Counted from the stretch's first letter, positions 1 to 5,704 are shown. The stretch is DNA of 7,637 nucleotides from Phycisphaerae bacterium (GCA_030602845.1 JAUVYZ010000092.1:1-7637), one strand, 5' to 3'. Translations and numbers: made by a program. The notes: generated by a model not told the origin, from the sequence alone.

Positions 1-23
1 TAAGATTTTGATTATTACTTTTG

Positions 24-57
24 CCGGCCCCGTAAGTTGGCCGGTGGTCGTACGGGG
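24..57. repeat. GC-rich inverted repeat with two competing stems
   Basis: CCCCGTA (28-34) is the exact complement of TACGGGG (51-57). A second stem, CCGGCC (24-29) with GGCCGG (39-44), uses overlapping bases, so the two cannot form together. The element resembles the one that overlaps the dnaA stop codon (1659-1690). It could be the terminator of a gene left of the window, but no clear T-tract follows. Confidence 0.5.
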
Positions 58-83
58 CAAGGGCGGGCTTTTGCTGGGTTCCG

Positions 84-141
84 GTTTTGCGACCCCGCGC
101 CAGTTGAGCTCAGGCTCACGCCTGAGTGGTGCGGGGCGAAA
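84..141. repeat. Long imperfect hairpin upstream of dnaA
   Basis: An outer stem pairs CCCCGCGCCA (93-102) with TGGTGCGGGG (127-136), ten pairs including one G-T. A bulge (103-108) follows, then a perfect 7-bp stem CTCAGGC (109-115)/GCCTGAG (120-126) closing a TCAC tetraloop. A few further bases (84-91 with 137-141) can extend the base of the outer stem. Neither strand has a T-run after it, so a simple terminator is unlikely. It could be a structured RNA or a leader element; I do not recognise an RNA family (it lacks SRP RNA and tmRNA hallmarks). Confidence 0.55.
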
Positions 142-242
142 CAGGGTTCGTCAAGCATAAGGGCCGGCCCATTTTGGTTTGAAAAAATTTTGAACAGGGA
201 CGTTTTTTAATGGCCAGTTGCTGTTTGCACAGAGTACGGATG

Positions 243-324
243 GGGTTTCCATTTTGTGATATTTTATGCGGGTTCCCATTTTACGTTCTTTTTGCAAAAT
301 GGGGTCCCTGCAAAGTGGCGTCCT
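243..324. repeat. Four copies of a 15-nt motif before dnaA
   Basis: Two copies read GGGTTTCCATTTTGT (243-257) and GGGTTCCCATTTTAC (270-284). Two read on the opposite strand, GCAAAATGGGGTCCC (294-308) and GCAAAGTGGCGTCCT (310-324). The middle pair forms a 13-position stem (270-282 with 296-308) with one T-T mismatch and one wobble, around a 13-nt loop. A fifth, best-formed copy, GCAAAATGGGAACCC, lies at 5789-5803 before guaA. The last copy ends about 20 nt before the dnaA start, as an operator would. It could instead be a dispersed palindromic (REP-like) repeat. Confidence 0.65.
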
Positions 325-332
325 AATTCACA

Positions 333-340
333 AAGGAGGG
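333..340 (+). promoter_or_regulatory. Ribosome binding site of dnaA
   Basis: AAAGGAGG sits 4-5 nt before a GTG codon and fits the 16S rRNA 3' end almost perfectly. It fixes the dnaA start at the GTG at 345. Confidence 0.85.
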
Positions 341-344
341 TGAC

Positions 345-1667
345 GTGGCGGTTCGGGAAGTCGAAAACATTTTCGCTGATATACTTGACCGTGCAAAAGC
401 GCTTGACCCGGCCAATGCCCGCAAGTGGTTCGAGAAGCTAACAGCCTTACATTTGGACGGCGGTTCACTCGGTGTTGGCTGTCCCAATGAGGCAACCGCG
501 CAGTTTTTGTGCGATAATTGCAAAAGCAGCTTCACTCAGGCCGCTCAACAGGTGACCGGCCATCTTGTTACCGTAGATTTCAGCGTTGACCACGACGAAA
601 AATCTCCGCGCCGGTCTCGGCGCTCCAGGCCTGGGCTTAAACTGCATCCTGATTATACCTTTGATAATTTTGTAGTGGGGCCGAGCAACCGCCTCGCTCA
701 CGCAAGCTGTGTTGCGGTGAGTCAGTCGCCGGGCAATACTTACAATCCGCTTTTTCTTTACGGCAATTCCGGTCTGGGCAAGACCCACCTTTTGCACGCT
801 GTTTGCTGCGAGGCCGGGCAAAAATTTGATGAGACGGTAATTCAGTTGTTGAGCTGTGAAGATTTCGTCAACAGATTTATCAGGGCGATTGAGAAAGGAA
901 ATTTGGCCGGCTTTCAAAGCCAGTTTCGCACTGTCGATACGCTGGTAATCGACGACATTCAGTTCCTGCGCGAGCGCGAGCAAAGTCAGGAGGAATTCTT
1001 CCACACCTTTAATGCCCTTTACAACAACGGCAAACAAATCATCCTCAGCGCCGACAGCCCGCCCGGCAAGATACCTTCGCTCGAAGAGCGTCTTATCAGC
1101 AGGTTTAACTGGGGTCTGGTTGCCAGAATCGACCCTCCAAGCTACGAGACAAGAGTTGCAATCGTGCAAAAGAAGGCCCACCTTCGGGGCCTGAGTATAT
1201 CCGATGAAATAGCTGAGTACATTGCCCGCAAAGTGCACGCACATATCAGGGACTTGGAGGGCGCTTTGACAAGTCTCTACGCTGTAGCGACCACTACGGG
1301 CAAGGAAATTACGCTTGGATTGGCCCAGAGGGCTTTGGAAGGGCAAATTAAATCAGCGGCCAGATATATAAGCATTACCGATATTATCGAAGTGGTAACC
1401 AGCCATTTTGACGTTCGCCTTGCGGATTTGCAGAGCAAAAAACGCAGCCAGAGCATTACCGAGCCGCGTCAGATTTGCATGTATTTGGCCAGGAATTTAA
1501 CAAAACACAGCCTCGAAGAAATTGGCGGCCATTTGGGGGGGCGGGACCATACAACCGTTATGCACGCCTGCAGTAAAATTGGCGAGAGCGAACGCTCCGA
1601 CCCCCAAATGCACGCGTTGCTGGCCGAATTGACAAAACAAATCACACAAACCTCGCAAGCCCCGTAA
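345..1667 (+). CDS. dnaA: Chromosomal replication initiator protein DnaA
   Basis: This is the AAA+ ATPase that binds DnaA boxes, melts the origin and helps load the replicative helicase. At 440 aa it is in the usual range. Domain I spans about residues 1-80. The domain II linker is very short and basic (about 82-97, SPRRSRRSRPG), followed by the conserved entry YTFDNFVVGPSN. Walker A is GNSGLGKT (140-147), Walker B LVIDDIQFL (200-208), the arginine finger lies in SRF (R253), and sensor 2 is R302 in RDLEGAL. The domain IV box-binding signature GGRDHTTVMHA is at 398-408. The GTG start follows a near-perfect ribosome site. No dnaN, recF or gyrB follows; the next gene runs toward it from the other strand. 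The motif cluster at 243-324 may regulate it (inference). Confidence 0.97.
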   Translation: MAVREVENIFADILDRAKALDPANARKWFEKLTALHLDGGSLGVGCPNEATAQFLCDNCKSSFTQAAQQVTGHLVTVDFSVDHDEKSPRRSRRSRPGLKLHPDYTFDNFVVGPSNRLAHASCVAVSQSPGNTYNPLFLYGNSGLGKTHLLHAVCCEAGQKFDETVIQLLSCEDFVNRFIRAIEKGNLAGFQSQFRTVDTLVIDDIQFLREREQSQEEFFHTFNALYNNGKQIILSADSPPGKIPSLEERLISRFNWGLVARIDPPSYETRVAIVQKKAHLRGLSISDEIAEYIARKVHAHIRDLEGALTSLYAVATTTGKEITLGLAQRALEGQIKSAARYISITDIIEVVTSHFDVRLADLQSKKRSQSITEPRQICMYLARNLTKHSLEEIGGHLGGRDHTTVMHACSKIGESERSDPQMHALLAELTKQITQTSQAP

Positions 1668-1690
1668 GACCAACAGCCGGCTTGCGGGGC
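1659..1690 (+). repeat. Inverted repeat over the dnaA stop codon
   Basis: GCCCCG (1659-1664) is complementary to CGGGGC (1685-1690), with the TAA stop at 1665-1667 inside the loop. It might end dnaA transcripts, but no T-tract follows. It shares CCCCGTAAG, GCCGG and CGGGGCA with the element at 28-59, the first and last of these with identical spacing. Confidence 0.45.
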
Positions 1691-1703
1691 AGGCTTAAAC
1701 GCC

Positions 1704-1729
1704 AAAAAAAACTGTGAAAAAAATCACAG
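1704..1729 (-). terminator. Rho-independent terminator of PEP-CTERM gene A
   Basis: Read on the minus strand, CTGTGA (1729-1724) and TCACAG (1717-1712) form a 6-bp stem around six Ts, followed by eight Ts (1711-1704). It lies 32 nt past the stop of the minus-strand gene. The same element, with a longer stem, follows the second PEP-CTERM gene. Confidence 0.85.
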
Positions 1730-1761
1730 CCTTTTCATTCGTAGCTAAAGCTAACTCTAAC

Positions 1762-2385
1762 TCAAGCCCTGCGTTTTCTTAACAAAGCCAACGCGCCTAA
1801 ACCAAGCAGAAACACCGTGGCTGGCTCAGGGACTGCGATGGCCGATTCGCTTGAGCCATCGGGCAGGGCAATAATATGGACACCGATGCGCAAACCGCCG
1901 GTATCCAATTCATCAATCACACTTTGAAATGAGCCGCCATTGATTAAATCGAAGGCAATCGTAAACCATTCGCCGGGGTTGACGCCGCTATGCGGCCGGG
2001 GCGCATCACTGGCGAAAGAGAATCCGTCTGCGGTCTCAAAGGGTGGGTCAAGCAATCTGCCGGCTGGCAAATTACCTGGAGTTGCGGTCTGACTGAAGGA
2101 TGTTCCGGGTCCCTCAGTTATGTCCGCAATGCCTAAAAGCAAGCCATCATCAAAATAAATTCTTGCGATAGAAGAATTGATCAGACTTTCATTATAAAAT
2201 GTAAAATCAACCTGGCCTTGTCCTTCAGACACTTCAACGTACAGGTCCAAATCAGGACTGTTATAGTAACTGCCGTTATTGGTAAAGATTTCAAGCGGGT
2301 AAACCACGGCAGCGTGCGAAACACCGACCGGTAGGCCCAATAGAATGGCCACCAGGAAAGTAACCGCTAAATACCTCCTCCTCAT
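1762..2385 (-). CDS. PEP-CTERM sorting domain protein (copy A)
   Basis: A predicted exported protein of 207 aa, function unknown. It has a signal peptide (MRRRYLAV, hydrophobic core FLVAILLGLPVGV, likely cleavage after SHA). A beta-rich, acidic middle follows, then a C-terminal VPEPAT motif, a transmembrane helix and an RKRRA tail. In known PEP-CTERM systems this tail is processed by an exosortase, with export to the envelope or matrix; no exosortase is in this window. An upstream in-frame GTG (2409) adds eight residues before the signal peptide, so the ATG at 2385 is preferred although its ribosome site is poor (GGGG). It is a clear paralogue of the gene at 2896-3528, best conserved in DTGGLRIGVHIIALPDGSSESA. 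Its own promoter and terminator imply a single-gene transcript. Confidence 0.88.
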   Translation of the reverse strand: MRRRYLAVTFLVAILLGLPVGVSHAAVVYPLEIFTNNGSYYNSPDLDLYVEVSEGQGQVDFTFYNESLINSSIARIYFDDGLLLGIADITEGPGTSFSQTATPGNLPAGRLLDPPFETADGFSFASDAPRPHSGVNPGEWFTIAFDLINGGSFQSVIDELDTGGLRIGVHIIALPDGSSESAIAVPEPATVFLLGLGALALLRKRRA

Positions 2386-2481
2386 TTTTTTCCCCGTACT
2401 CTTTTGCACGTTGCCACCGAAGCCTTATTCGTGCAGATAAAATCTTTAGTTTATGAGTATGCTTTACGCACCTTAAAAACC

Positions 2482-2511
2482 ATTATATATCGGATATGGC
2501 AGTAAAGTCAA
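2482..2511 (-). promoter_or_regulatory. Sigma70-like promoter of PEP-CTERM gene A
   Basis: On the minus strand TTGACT (2511-2506) and a perfect TATAAT (2487-2482) are 18 nt apart. The predicted start near 2475 gives a leader of about 90 nt before the ATG at 2385. The TTGACT box and position are conserved before gene B. Confidence 0.85.
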
Positions 2512-2562
2512 GAAAAACATGCCAATGTTGTTAAAGCCTTACTACTTTTTGGAGGTGTTTTC

Positions 2563-2582
2563 CCAAAAAAACGTGTTTTTGG
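2563..2582. repeat. CCAAAAA/TTTTTGG hairpin upstream of promoter A
   Basis: CCAAAAA and TTTTTGG flank a short loop, 52 nt upstream of the -35 box. The equivalent place before gene B (3716-3734) has the same arms with a different loop. Confidence 0.5.
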
Positions 2583-2667
2583 CCCAAAAATCCATCGTTA
2601 GCTTTGCTTATAGCTGTGCAAGCGGATTCAGCCGCGGAGTCGGGTTTTACACTAAAGCAAGGTGATT

Positions 2668-2700
2668 TTCTCGGCCGTTCCGAAGTCGCCAGGCCGCGAA
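2668..2700 (-). pseudogene. Remnant of the udg 3' end
   Basis: Read on the minus strand, GGCCTG, CGGAACGG and a following GAAAAT line up with the last codons and stop region of the uracil-DNA glycosylase gene (3811-3850 in window coordinates). It sits at the same place relative to the PEP-CTERM gene. This suggests the duplicated segment extended into udg. The match is short and imperfect. Confidence 0.45.
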
Positions 2701-2835
2701 AATCTAAGCATCCGATAATAAGCGAATCGGCCTGCCGAATTCGCAGTTGAATTCAATACCAACTTTCCGCGAGTCCTGTGAGGATAAGAGAACTGACACG
2801 AACAAAAAGTTTGTGTAGCTTTTACGAAGGGCGGC

Positions 2836-2865
2836 AAAAAAAAGGCCGTGAGAAAGCTCACAGCC
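2836..2865 (-). terminator. Rho-independent terminator of PEP-CTERM gene B
   Basis: On the minus strand GGCTGTGAG (2865-2857) and CTCACGGCC (2852-2844) form a 9-bp stem with one G-T pair around CTTT, followed by eight Ts (2843-2836). It lies 30 nt after the gene B stop. Confidence 0.9.
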
Positions 2866-2895
2866 CTTTCATTCGTAACCAAAGCTAATCCTGAT

Positions 2896-3528
2896 TTATT
2901 GCCTGCGTTTTCTTAACAAAGCCAACGTGCCTAAACCAAGCAGCAGCAATGTCGCCGGCTCGGGAACTACGGCCGATTCGCTTGAGCCATCGGGCAGAGC
3001 AATAATATGAACACCGATACGCATAGCGCCGGTATCCAATTGGTCAATCACACTTTCAACTGTGCCGCCATTGCTTAAATCGAAACTAATCTGAATCCAT
3101 TCGCCGGGGTTTATGCCATTATGAGATGGTGGCGGTCCACCACCGATACAGAATTCCCTCGTCGTCACAAACGGTGGGACAAGCAGGTCACCGCCCGGCA
3201 GATCACCCGGGCTTACAGGATAACCAAAGTGTGTTCCGGGCCCTTCAGTTATGTAGGCAATCCCCAAAAAGGACTCCTCCTCATCCTCAAAATAAACTCT
3301 TGCCATAGAAGATTCGATTGAACTGGCATTGTGAAATTGAAAATGAATCTGGGGCTCGTTTCCTACACCAAACACTGCCACGTACATATCCAGGTCAGGA
3401 CTGTTATAGTAAGGCCCGTTAGAGGTAAAGATTTCGAGCGGGTAAACCTCGGTAGCGTGCAAAACGTTAGCTGGCAAACCACATACACTGACCGCCACGA
3501 AAGCAATGATTAAACACACCCTTCTCAT
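2896..3528 (-). CDS. PEP-CTERM sorting domain protein (copy B)
   Basis: A predicted exported protein of 210 aa, paralogous to the gene at 1762-2385. It has a signal peptide (MRRVCLIIAF, likely cleavage after LHA). The middle domain keeps YPLEIFTSNG.YYNSPDLD, ITEGPGT, NPGEW and RIGVHIIALPDGSSESA. The C-terminus is VPEPATLLLLGLGTLALLRKRRQ split as VPEPAT, a hydrophobic helix and RKRRQ. The start is fixed by AAGGAGGAG (3543-3535) seven bases before the ATG at 3528; a longer reading to 3573 would put 15 polar residues before the signal peptide. The copies differ most at residues just before NPGEW (GGGPPPSHNGI against SDAPRPHSGV). The function is unknown; a matrix or surface role is inferred from the sorting tail. 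Confidence 0.9.
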   Translation of the reverse strand: MRRVCLIIAFVAVSVCGLPANVLHATEVYPLEIFTSNGPYYNSPDLDMYVAVFGVGNEPQIHFQFHNASSIESSMARVYFEDEEESFLGIAYITEGPGTHFGYPVSPGDLPGGDLLVPPFVTTREFCIGGGPPPSHNGINPGEWIQISFDLSNGGTVESVIDQLDTGAMRIGVHIIALPDGSSESAVVPEPATLLLLGLGTLALLRKRRQ

Positions 3529-3534
3529 TGTTTG

Positions 3535-3543
3535 CTCCTCCTT
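3535..3543 (-). promoter_or_regulatory. Ribosome binding site of PEP-CTERM gene B
   Basis: AAGGAGGAG on the minus strand precedes the ATG at 3528 by six to seven nt and decides the start over the upstream ATG at 3573. Confidence 0.85.
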
Positions 3544-3626
3544 GTAGCTCCAAAACAGTCTTTTATCACCCATTTTCCAGCCGCAATATTACACTTCCAG
3601 CCAGAACATTCCTATTTATAAGATTG

Positions 3627-3655
3627 AGTTTAAGGATTGGTAAGGTAAAAGTCAA
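3627..3655 (-). promoter_or_regulatory. Sigma70-like promoter of PEP-CTERM gene B
   Basis: TTGACT (3655-3650) and TAAACT (3632-3627) are 17 nt apart on the minus strand, aligned with the promoter of copy A. The -10 box is weaker than in A. A leader of about 92 nt would result. Confidence 0.65.
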
Positions 3656-3656
3656 T

Positions 3657-3694
3657 AAAAAAAATGAAAAAATTTAAAATTTTTTATTTTTTTT
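3657..3694. repeat. AT-only palindrome next to promoter B
   Basis: The run of As, T and As ending in AAATTT pairs with AAATTTTTTA followed by Ts, about 17-18 bp, with one bulged G (3666) and a single-base centre (3676). It abuts the -35 box of promoter B, where an A-tract UP element would sit. Copy A has no equivalent. Confidence 0.6.
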
Positions 3695-3715
3695 TGCCTG
3701 AACAGGTAGTTTTTT

Positions 3716-3734
3716 CCAAAAAGCGCATTTTTGG
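3716..3734. repeat. CCAAAAA/TTTTTGG hairpin upstream of promoter B
   Basis: A 7-bp stem CCAAAAA (3716-3722)/TTTTTGG (3728-3734) around GCGCA, matching the hairpin at 2563-2582 in arms but not in loop. It lies between the udg stop and promoter B, so it could also act in udg mRNA 3' end formation. Confidence 0.5.
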
Positions 3735-3812
3735 GCTAAAAAGCCATCGTTGGTTTTTTTAGTTGCGCAGCCGGATTAGGCCTGAAAATCGTATTTTGGC
3801 ACCGAATCGGGA

Positions 3813-4574
3813 TTATTTTTTCCCCCGTTCCGGGATTGGCAGGCCGAGTTCGGTGAGGACCTTTTTCATATCCTCCCAGACCCTTTTGCGGTTCTCCTCT
3901 GAATAATTCCGCAGCAGATAGGCGGTATGATACGTCGGCATAAGTTTTATAGGTGCTCTGCCGAGGCCGGCATAGTATTCGTGGAACTGTCCCCGCAACT
4001 GGCCTATCGACTTGTTGGTGTCTAACAAAGTCCTGGCTGCGTGAGCGCCCAGAGCTACAATGACCTCAGGATTTATCACCTCAATCTGTCTTTGAAGATA
4101 TGGCAGACAGCTTATTATCTCCTCCGGTCGAGGGTCGCGATTCTCCGGCGGCCGGCATTTCAAAATATTACCTATAAAGACGTCACTTCGTTTTAGCCCC
4201 ATAGCTGCGATTACCTTATCCAATAGTTTTCCGGCCCTTCCGACAAAAGGTCGGCCCTGAGCATCTTCATCGGCTCCGGGTGCTTCTCCAATAAACATTA
4301 TGCGGGCGTTCGGATTACTCTCACCCGGCACGGCATTGGTCCGCAGTGACCCCAGGTCGCATTTACGGCATCGGCGAACTTCGTCGGCGATTTTTTCAAG
4401 CTCCCCGGCTGCCTCGGCGACAGCCGCATTGTCCTCTTGCTCCGGCTGTTCGGGCACCGGGTTTTTACCCTTGACCGCAAAGCCGCCGGTAAAAAAATTC
4501 TCCATCTCAGTGTGCTGACGAACGACTTTATTAATGTCCACGTCTTTTTCCATCGCGGCCAATTGTAATGGCAT
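3813..4574 (-). CDS. Type-4 uracil-DNA glycosylase (Fe-S)
   Basis: A DNA repair enzyme that cuts uracil from DNA to start base excision repair. With the ATG at 4574 it has 253 aa; residue numbers use that start. An acidic, low-complexity N-terminal region (about 30-65) precedes the core. Four cysteines for a 4Fe-4S cluster are seen: C69 and C72 (CRKC), C140 (KCRPPENRDP) and C156. The uracil-binding motif is GEAPGADEDAQGRPFVG from residue 96, and N136 lies in GNILKCRPP. The second active-site loop is TYHTAYLLRN (H216), where families of this type usually have HP. The start is uncertain: a GTG at 4685 and an ATG at 4553 are in frame and none has a good ribosome site. The 4685 form would add an unlikely Phe/Arg-rich head. 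Confidence 0.93.
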   Translation of the reverse strand: MPLQLAAMEKDVDINKVVRQHTEMENFFTGGFAVKGKNPVPEQPEQEDNAAVAEAAGELEKIADEVRRCRKCDLGSLRTNAVPGESNPNARIMFIGEAPGADEDAQGRPFVGRAGKLLDKVIAAMGLKRSDVFIGNILKCRPPENRDPRPEEIISCLPYLQRQIEVINPEVIVALGAHAARTLLDTNKSIGQLRGQFHEYYAGLGRAPIKLMPTYHTAYLLRNYSEENRKRVWEDMKKVLTELGLPIPERGKK

Positions 4575-4758
4575 CTCTGAAGTTACGCAATAAAAAAGGC
4601 GTCTGCTGAACCTGTATGTATTGTTACAAACCGTCCTGTGATTTTCTGTGAAAAAGGATGGTAAAAATCTAACGGGCCTTAACACAAAACTAACAAACCG
4701 CAGGTCTCAGTTTCTCGCACACTTATCTGGCTTGCCTGGGAAATACTTAGGCGTACGC

Positions 4759-5691
4759 TCAAACATATTCAATAGTTGCAGGGGGTTTCGGCGTCAAATT
4801 GTACAGGCAGCGGTTGACCCCCTTTATCCGCGTGATTCGCTCAGAAATCCGGTTGAGCTTGTCCCAGGGCAGCGGAGTAACAGTTGCAGTTCGGGCATCG
4901 ACGCTCTCGATGCAGCGCAGGACAATAATCTGTCCGAATTCGCGTTTGTTGTTTCGGATGCCCGTTGCCCGGTCATTCAGCAGAACTGCCATATACTGAA
5001 ACGCGCCGCTGTCGGCAAGTTCCTCTTCCACGATAGCCGTGGCGGTGCGCACGGTTTCGAGCCGATTTAGAGTTACTTCGCCGACAATTCGTGTCGCCAG
5101 CGCCGGGCCCGGAAAAGGAATCCGCTGCGAGATTTCAGCCGGTAACTTTAGAAACTTGGTTACTTCGCGAACATCGTCTTTTCGCAAGGTCTTAAGCGGC
5201 TCGATTACCGAGTAACCGTAAGCTTGCTCGGGGTCGATGCCAATCTGGGCCAGAATATTGTGCTGGCGTTTGATTCCCGCTACGGTCTCTTCGATATCTG
5301 TGAGAATCGTGCCGTGCAGTAAAAACTTTGCGCCGGATTCCCTGACAAGCCGGCCGAAAAGCTTTGAGTAAAACGTGTCCGTAATGGCCTGTCGTTTCTC
5401 TTCGGGGTCTGTCAAGCCGGCCAGTGCTGAAAGAAACTCTTCCCGGGCGTCCACCAGTTCGACGTCAATACCCATTTCGGCGAAAGTCTTAACAACCCGC
5501 TGTGGTTCACCTTTGCGCATCAGGGCATTATCAACAAAGACCGTTCTCAATTGGTTATCCAGGGCACGGTGTCCGAGCACTGTAACGAGGGAGCTGTCCA
5601 CTCCGCCGCTCAGCGCGTTAATCGCCTTTGCCTCGCCGACCGTCTGCTTAATGTGAGCGATTTGTTCTTCTGTAAATTTTTTGCAATCCAT
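4759..5691 (-). CDS. guaA: Stand-alone GMP synthase PPase subunit, divergent
   Basis: 310 aa, matching only the ATP-pyrophosphatase and dimerisation domains of GMP synthase, which aminates XMP to GMP using ATP and ammonia. The N-terminal glutaminase domain is absent, as in archaeal two-subunit enzymes, and no GATase gene is seen here. The P-loop SGGVDSS is at 28-34, followed by VDNALMRKGE (53-62) and TDPEEKR. PFPGPALATR (192-201) and the C-terminal KPPATIEYV match the XMP-binding elements. Some family positions differ: the usual QGTIxPDxIES is HGTILTDIEET, and KSHHN is KRQHN followed by a short insertion. The function could therefore be altered. The ATG at 5691 has AAGGAGAT seven nt away by its core. 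It is separated from hisF by 128 nt containing a 15-nt motif shared with dnaA. Confidence 0.85.
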   Translation of the reverse strand: MDCKKFTEEQIAHIKQTVGEAKAINALSGGVDSSLVTVLGHRALDNQLRTVFVDNALMRKGEPQRVVKTFAEMGIDVELVDAREEFLSALAGLTDPEEKRQAITDTFYSKLFGRLVRESGAKFLLHGTILTDIEETVAGIKRQHNILAQIGIDPEQAYGYSVIEPLKTLRKDDVREVTKFLKLPAEISQRIPFPGPALATRIVGEVTLNRLETVRTATAIVEEELADSGAFQYMAVLLNDRATGIRNNKREFGQIIVLRCIESVDARTATVTPLPWDKLNRISERITRIKGVNRCLYNLTPKPPATIEYV

Positions 5692-5696
5692 TTCTC

Positions 5697-5704
5697 ATCT
5701 CCTT
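5697..5704 (-). promoter_or_regulatory. Ribosome binding site of guaA
   Basis: AAGGAGAT on the minus strand, with its GGAG core seven nt before the ATG at 5691, supports that start. Confidence 0.8.

Larger units (their letters stand above)
1..344. other. Non-coding region upstream of dnaA
   Basis: No credible gene is seen on either strand; the only ORF of note (256-441) overlaps the dnaA start in another frame. Bases 1-170 are GC-rich and full of inverted repeats around CCGGCC, CCCCG and GGGCCGGCCC. Bases 171-300 are more AT-rich (GAAAAAATTTT at 181-191, CGTTTTTTAA at 201-210) and carry a cluster of a 15-nt motif. It could be an origin or an autoregulatory region by position, but I find no cluster of DnaA boxes: the only near match to TTWTNCACA is GTTTGCACA at 223-231, with one mismatch. 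No rpmH reading frame was recognised on the minus strand. No convincing sigma70 promoter was found for dnaA. Confidence 0.6.
1704..2700 (-). repeat. Tandem duplication, copy A
   Basis: This segment resembles 2836-3848 along its whole length, in the same order: terminator, a shared 3' stretch (TTTCATTCGTA then AAAGCTAA), the PEP-CTERM gene, promoter, a CCAAAAA/TTTTTGG hairpin, and a piece matching the 3' end of the udg gene. The offset between equivalent points drifts only from 1132 to 1153 nt, so the copies differ by small indels. About 135 nt (2701-2835) between them match nothing I can identify. Confidence 0.7.
2836..3848 (-). repeat. Tandem duplication, copy B
   Basis: This is the second copy of the segment at 1704-2700. 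It is likely the original location, because its right end is the intact 3' end of udg, whereas copy A carries only a decayed piece of it. It also holds an AT-only palindrome (3657-3694) that copy A lacks. Confidence 0.65.

Noticed and set aside
465..1346. A 293-codon open frame on the minus strand inside dnaA
   Set aside because: It is antisense to a gene with all DnaA motifs intact, has no ribosome site or recognisable domain, and arises from the codon pattern of dnaA.
2652..2882. A 76-codon minus-strand frame between the PEP-CTERM genes
   Set aside because: It begins past the terminator hairpin of gene B, has no ribosome site, and runs through the duplicated udg remnant; no family is recognised.
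2410..3800. Sigma54 promoters, known for some PEP-CTERM genes
   Set aside because: No TGGCAC-N5-TTGC pair was found on the minus strand; the sigma70-type boxes fit much better.
4575..4758. Possible terminator or promoter between guaA and udg
   Set aside because: Only an 8-bp palindrome GCGTACGC after the guaA stop and a doubled TCACAG were seen; no stem with a T-tract and no convincing -35/-10 pair.
4648..5070. A 140-codon plus-strand frame opposite guaA
   Set aside because: It overlaps the C-terminal XMP-binding region of guaA and looks like random coding.
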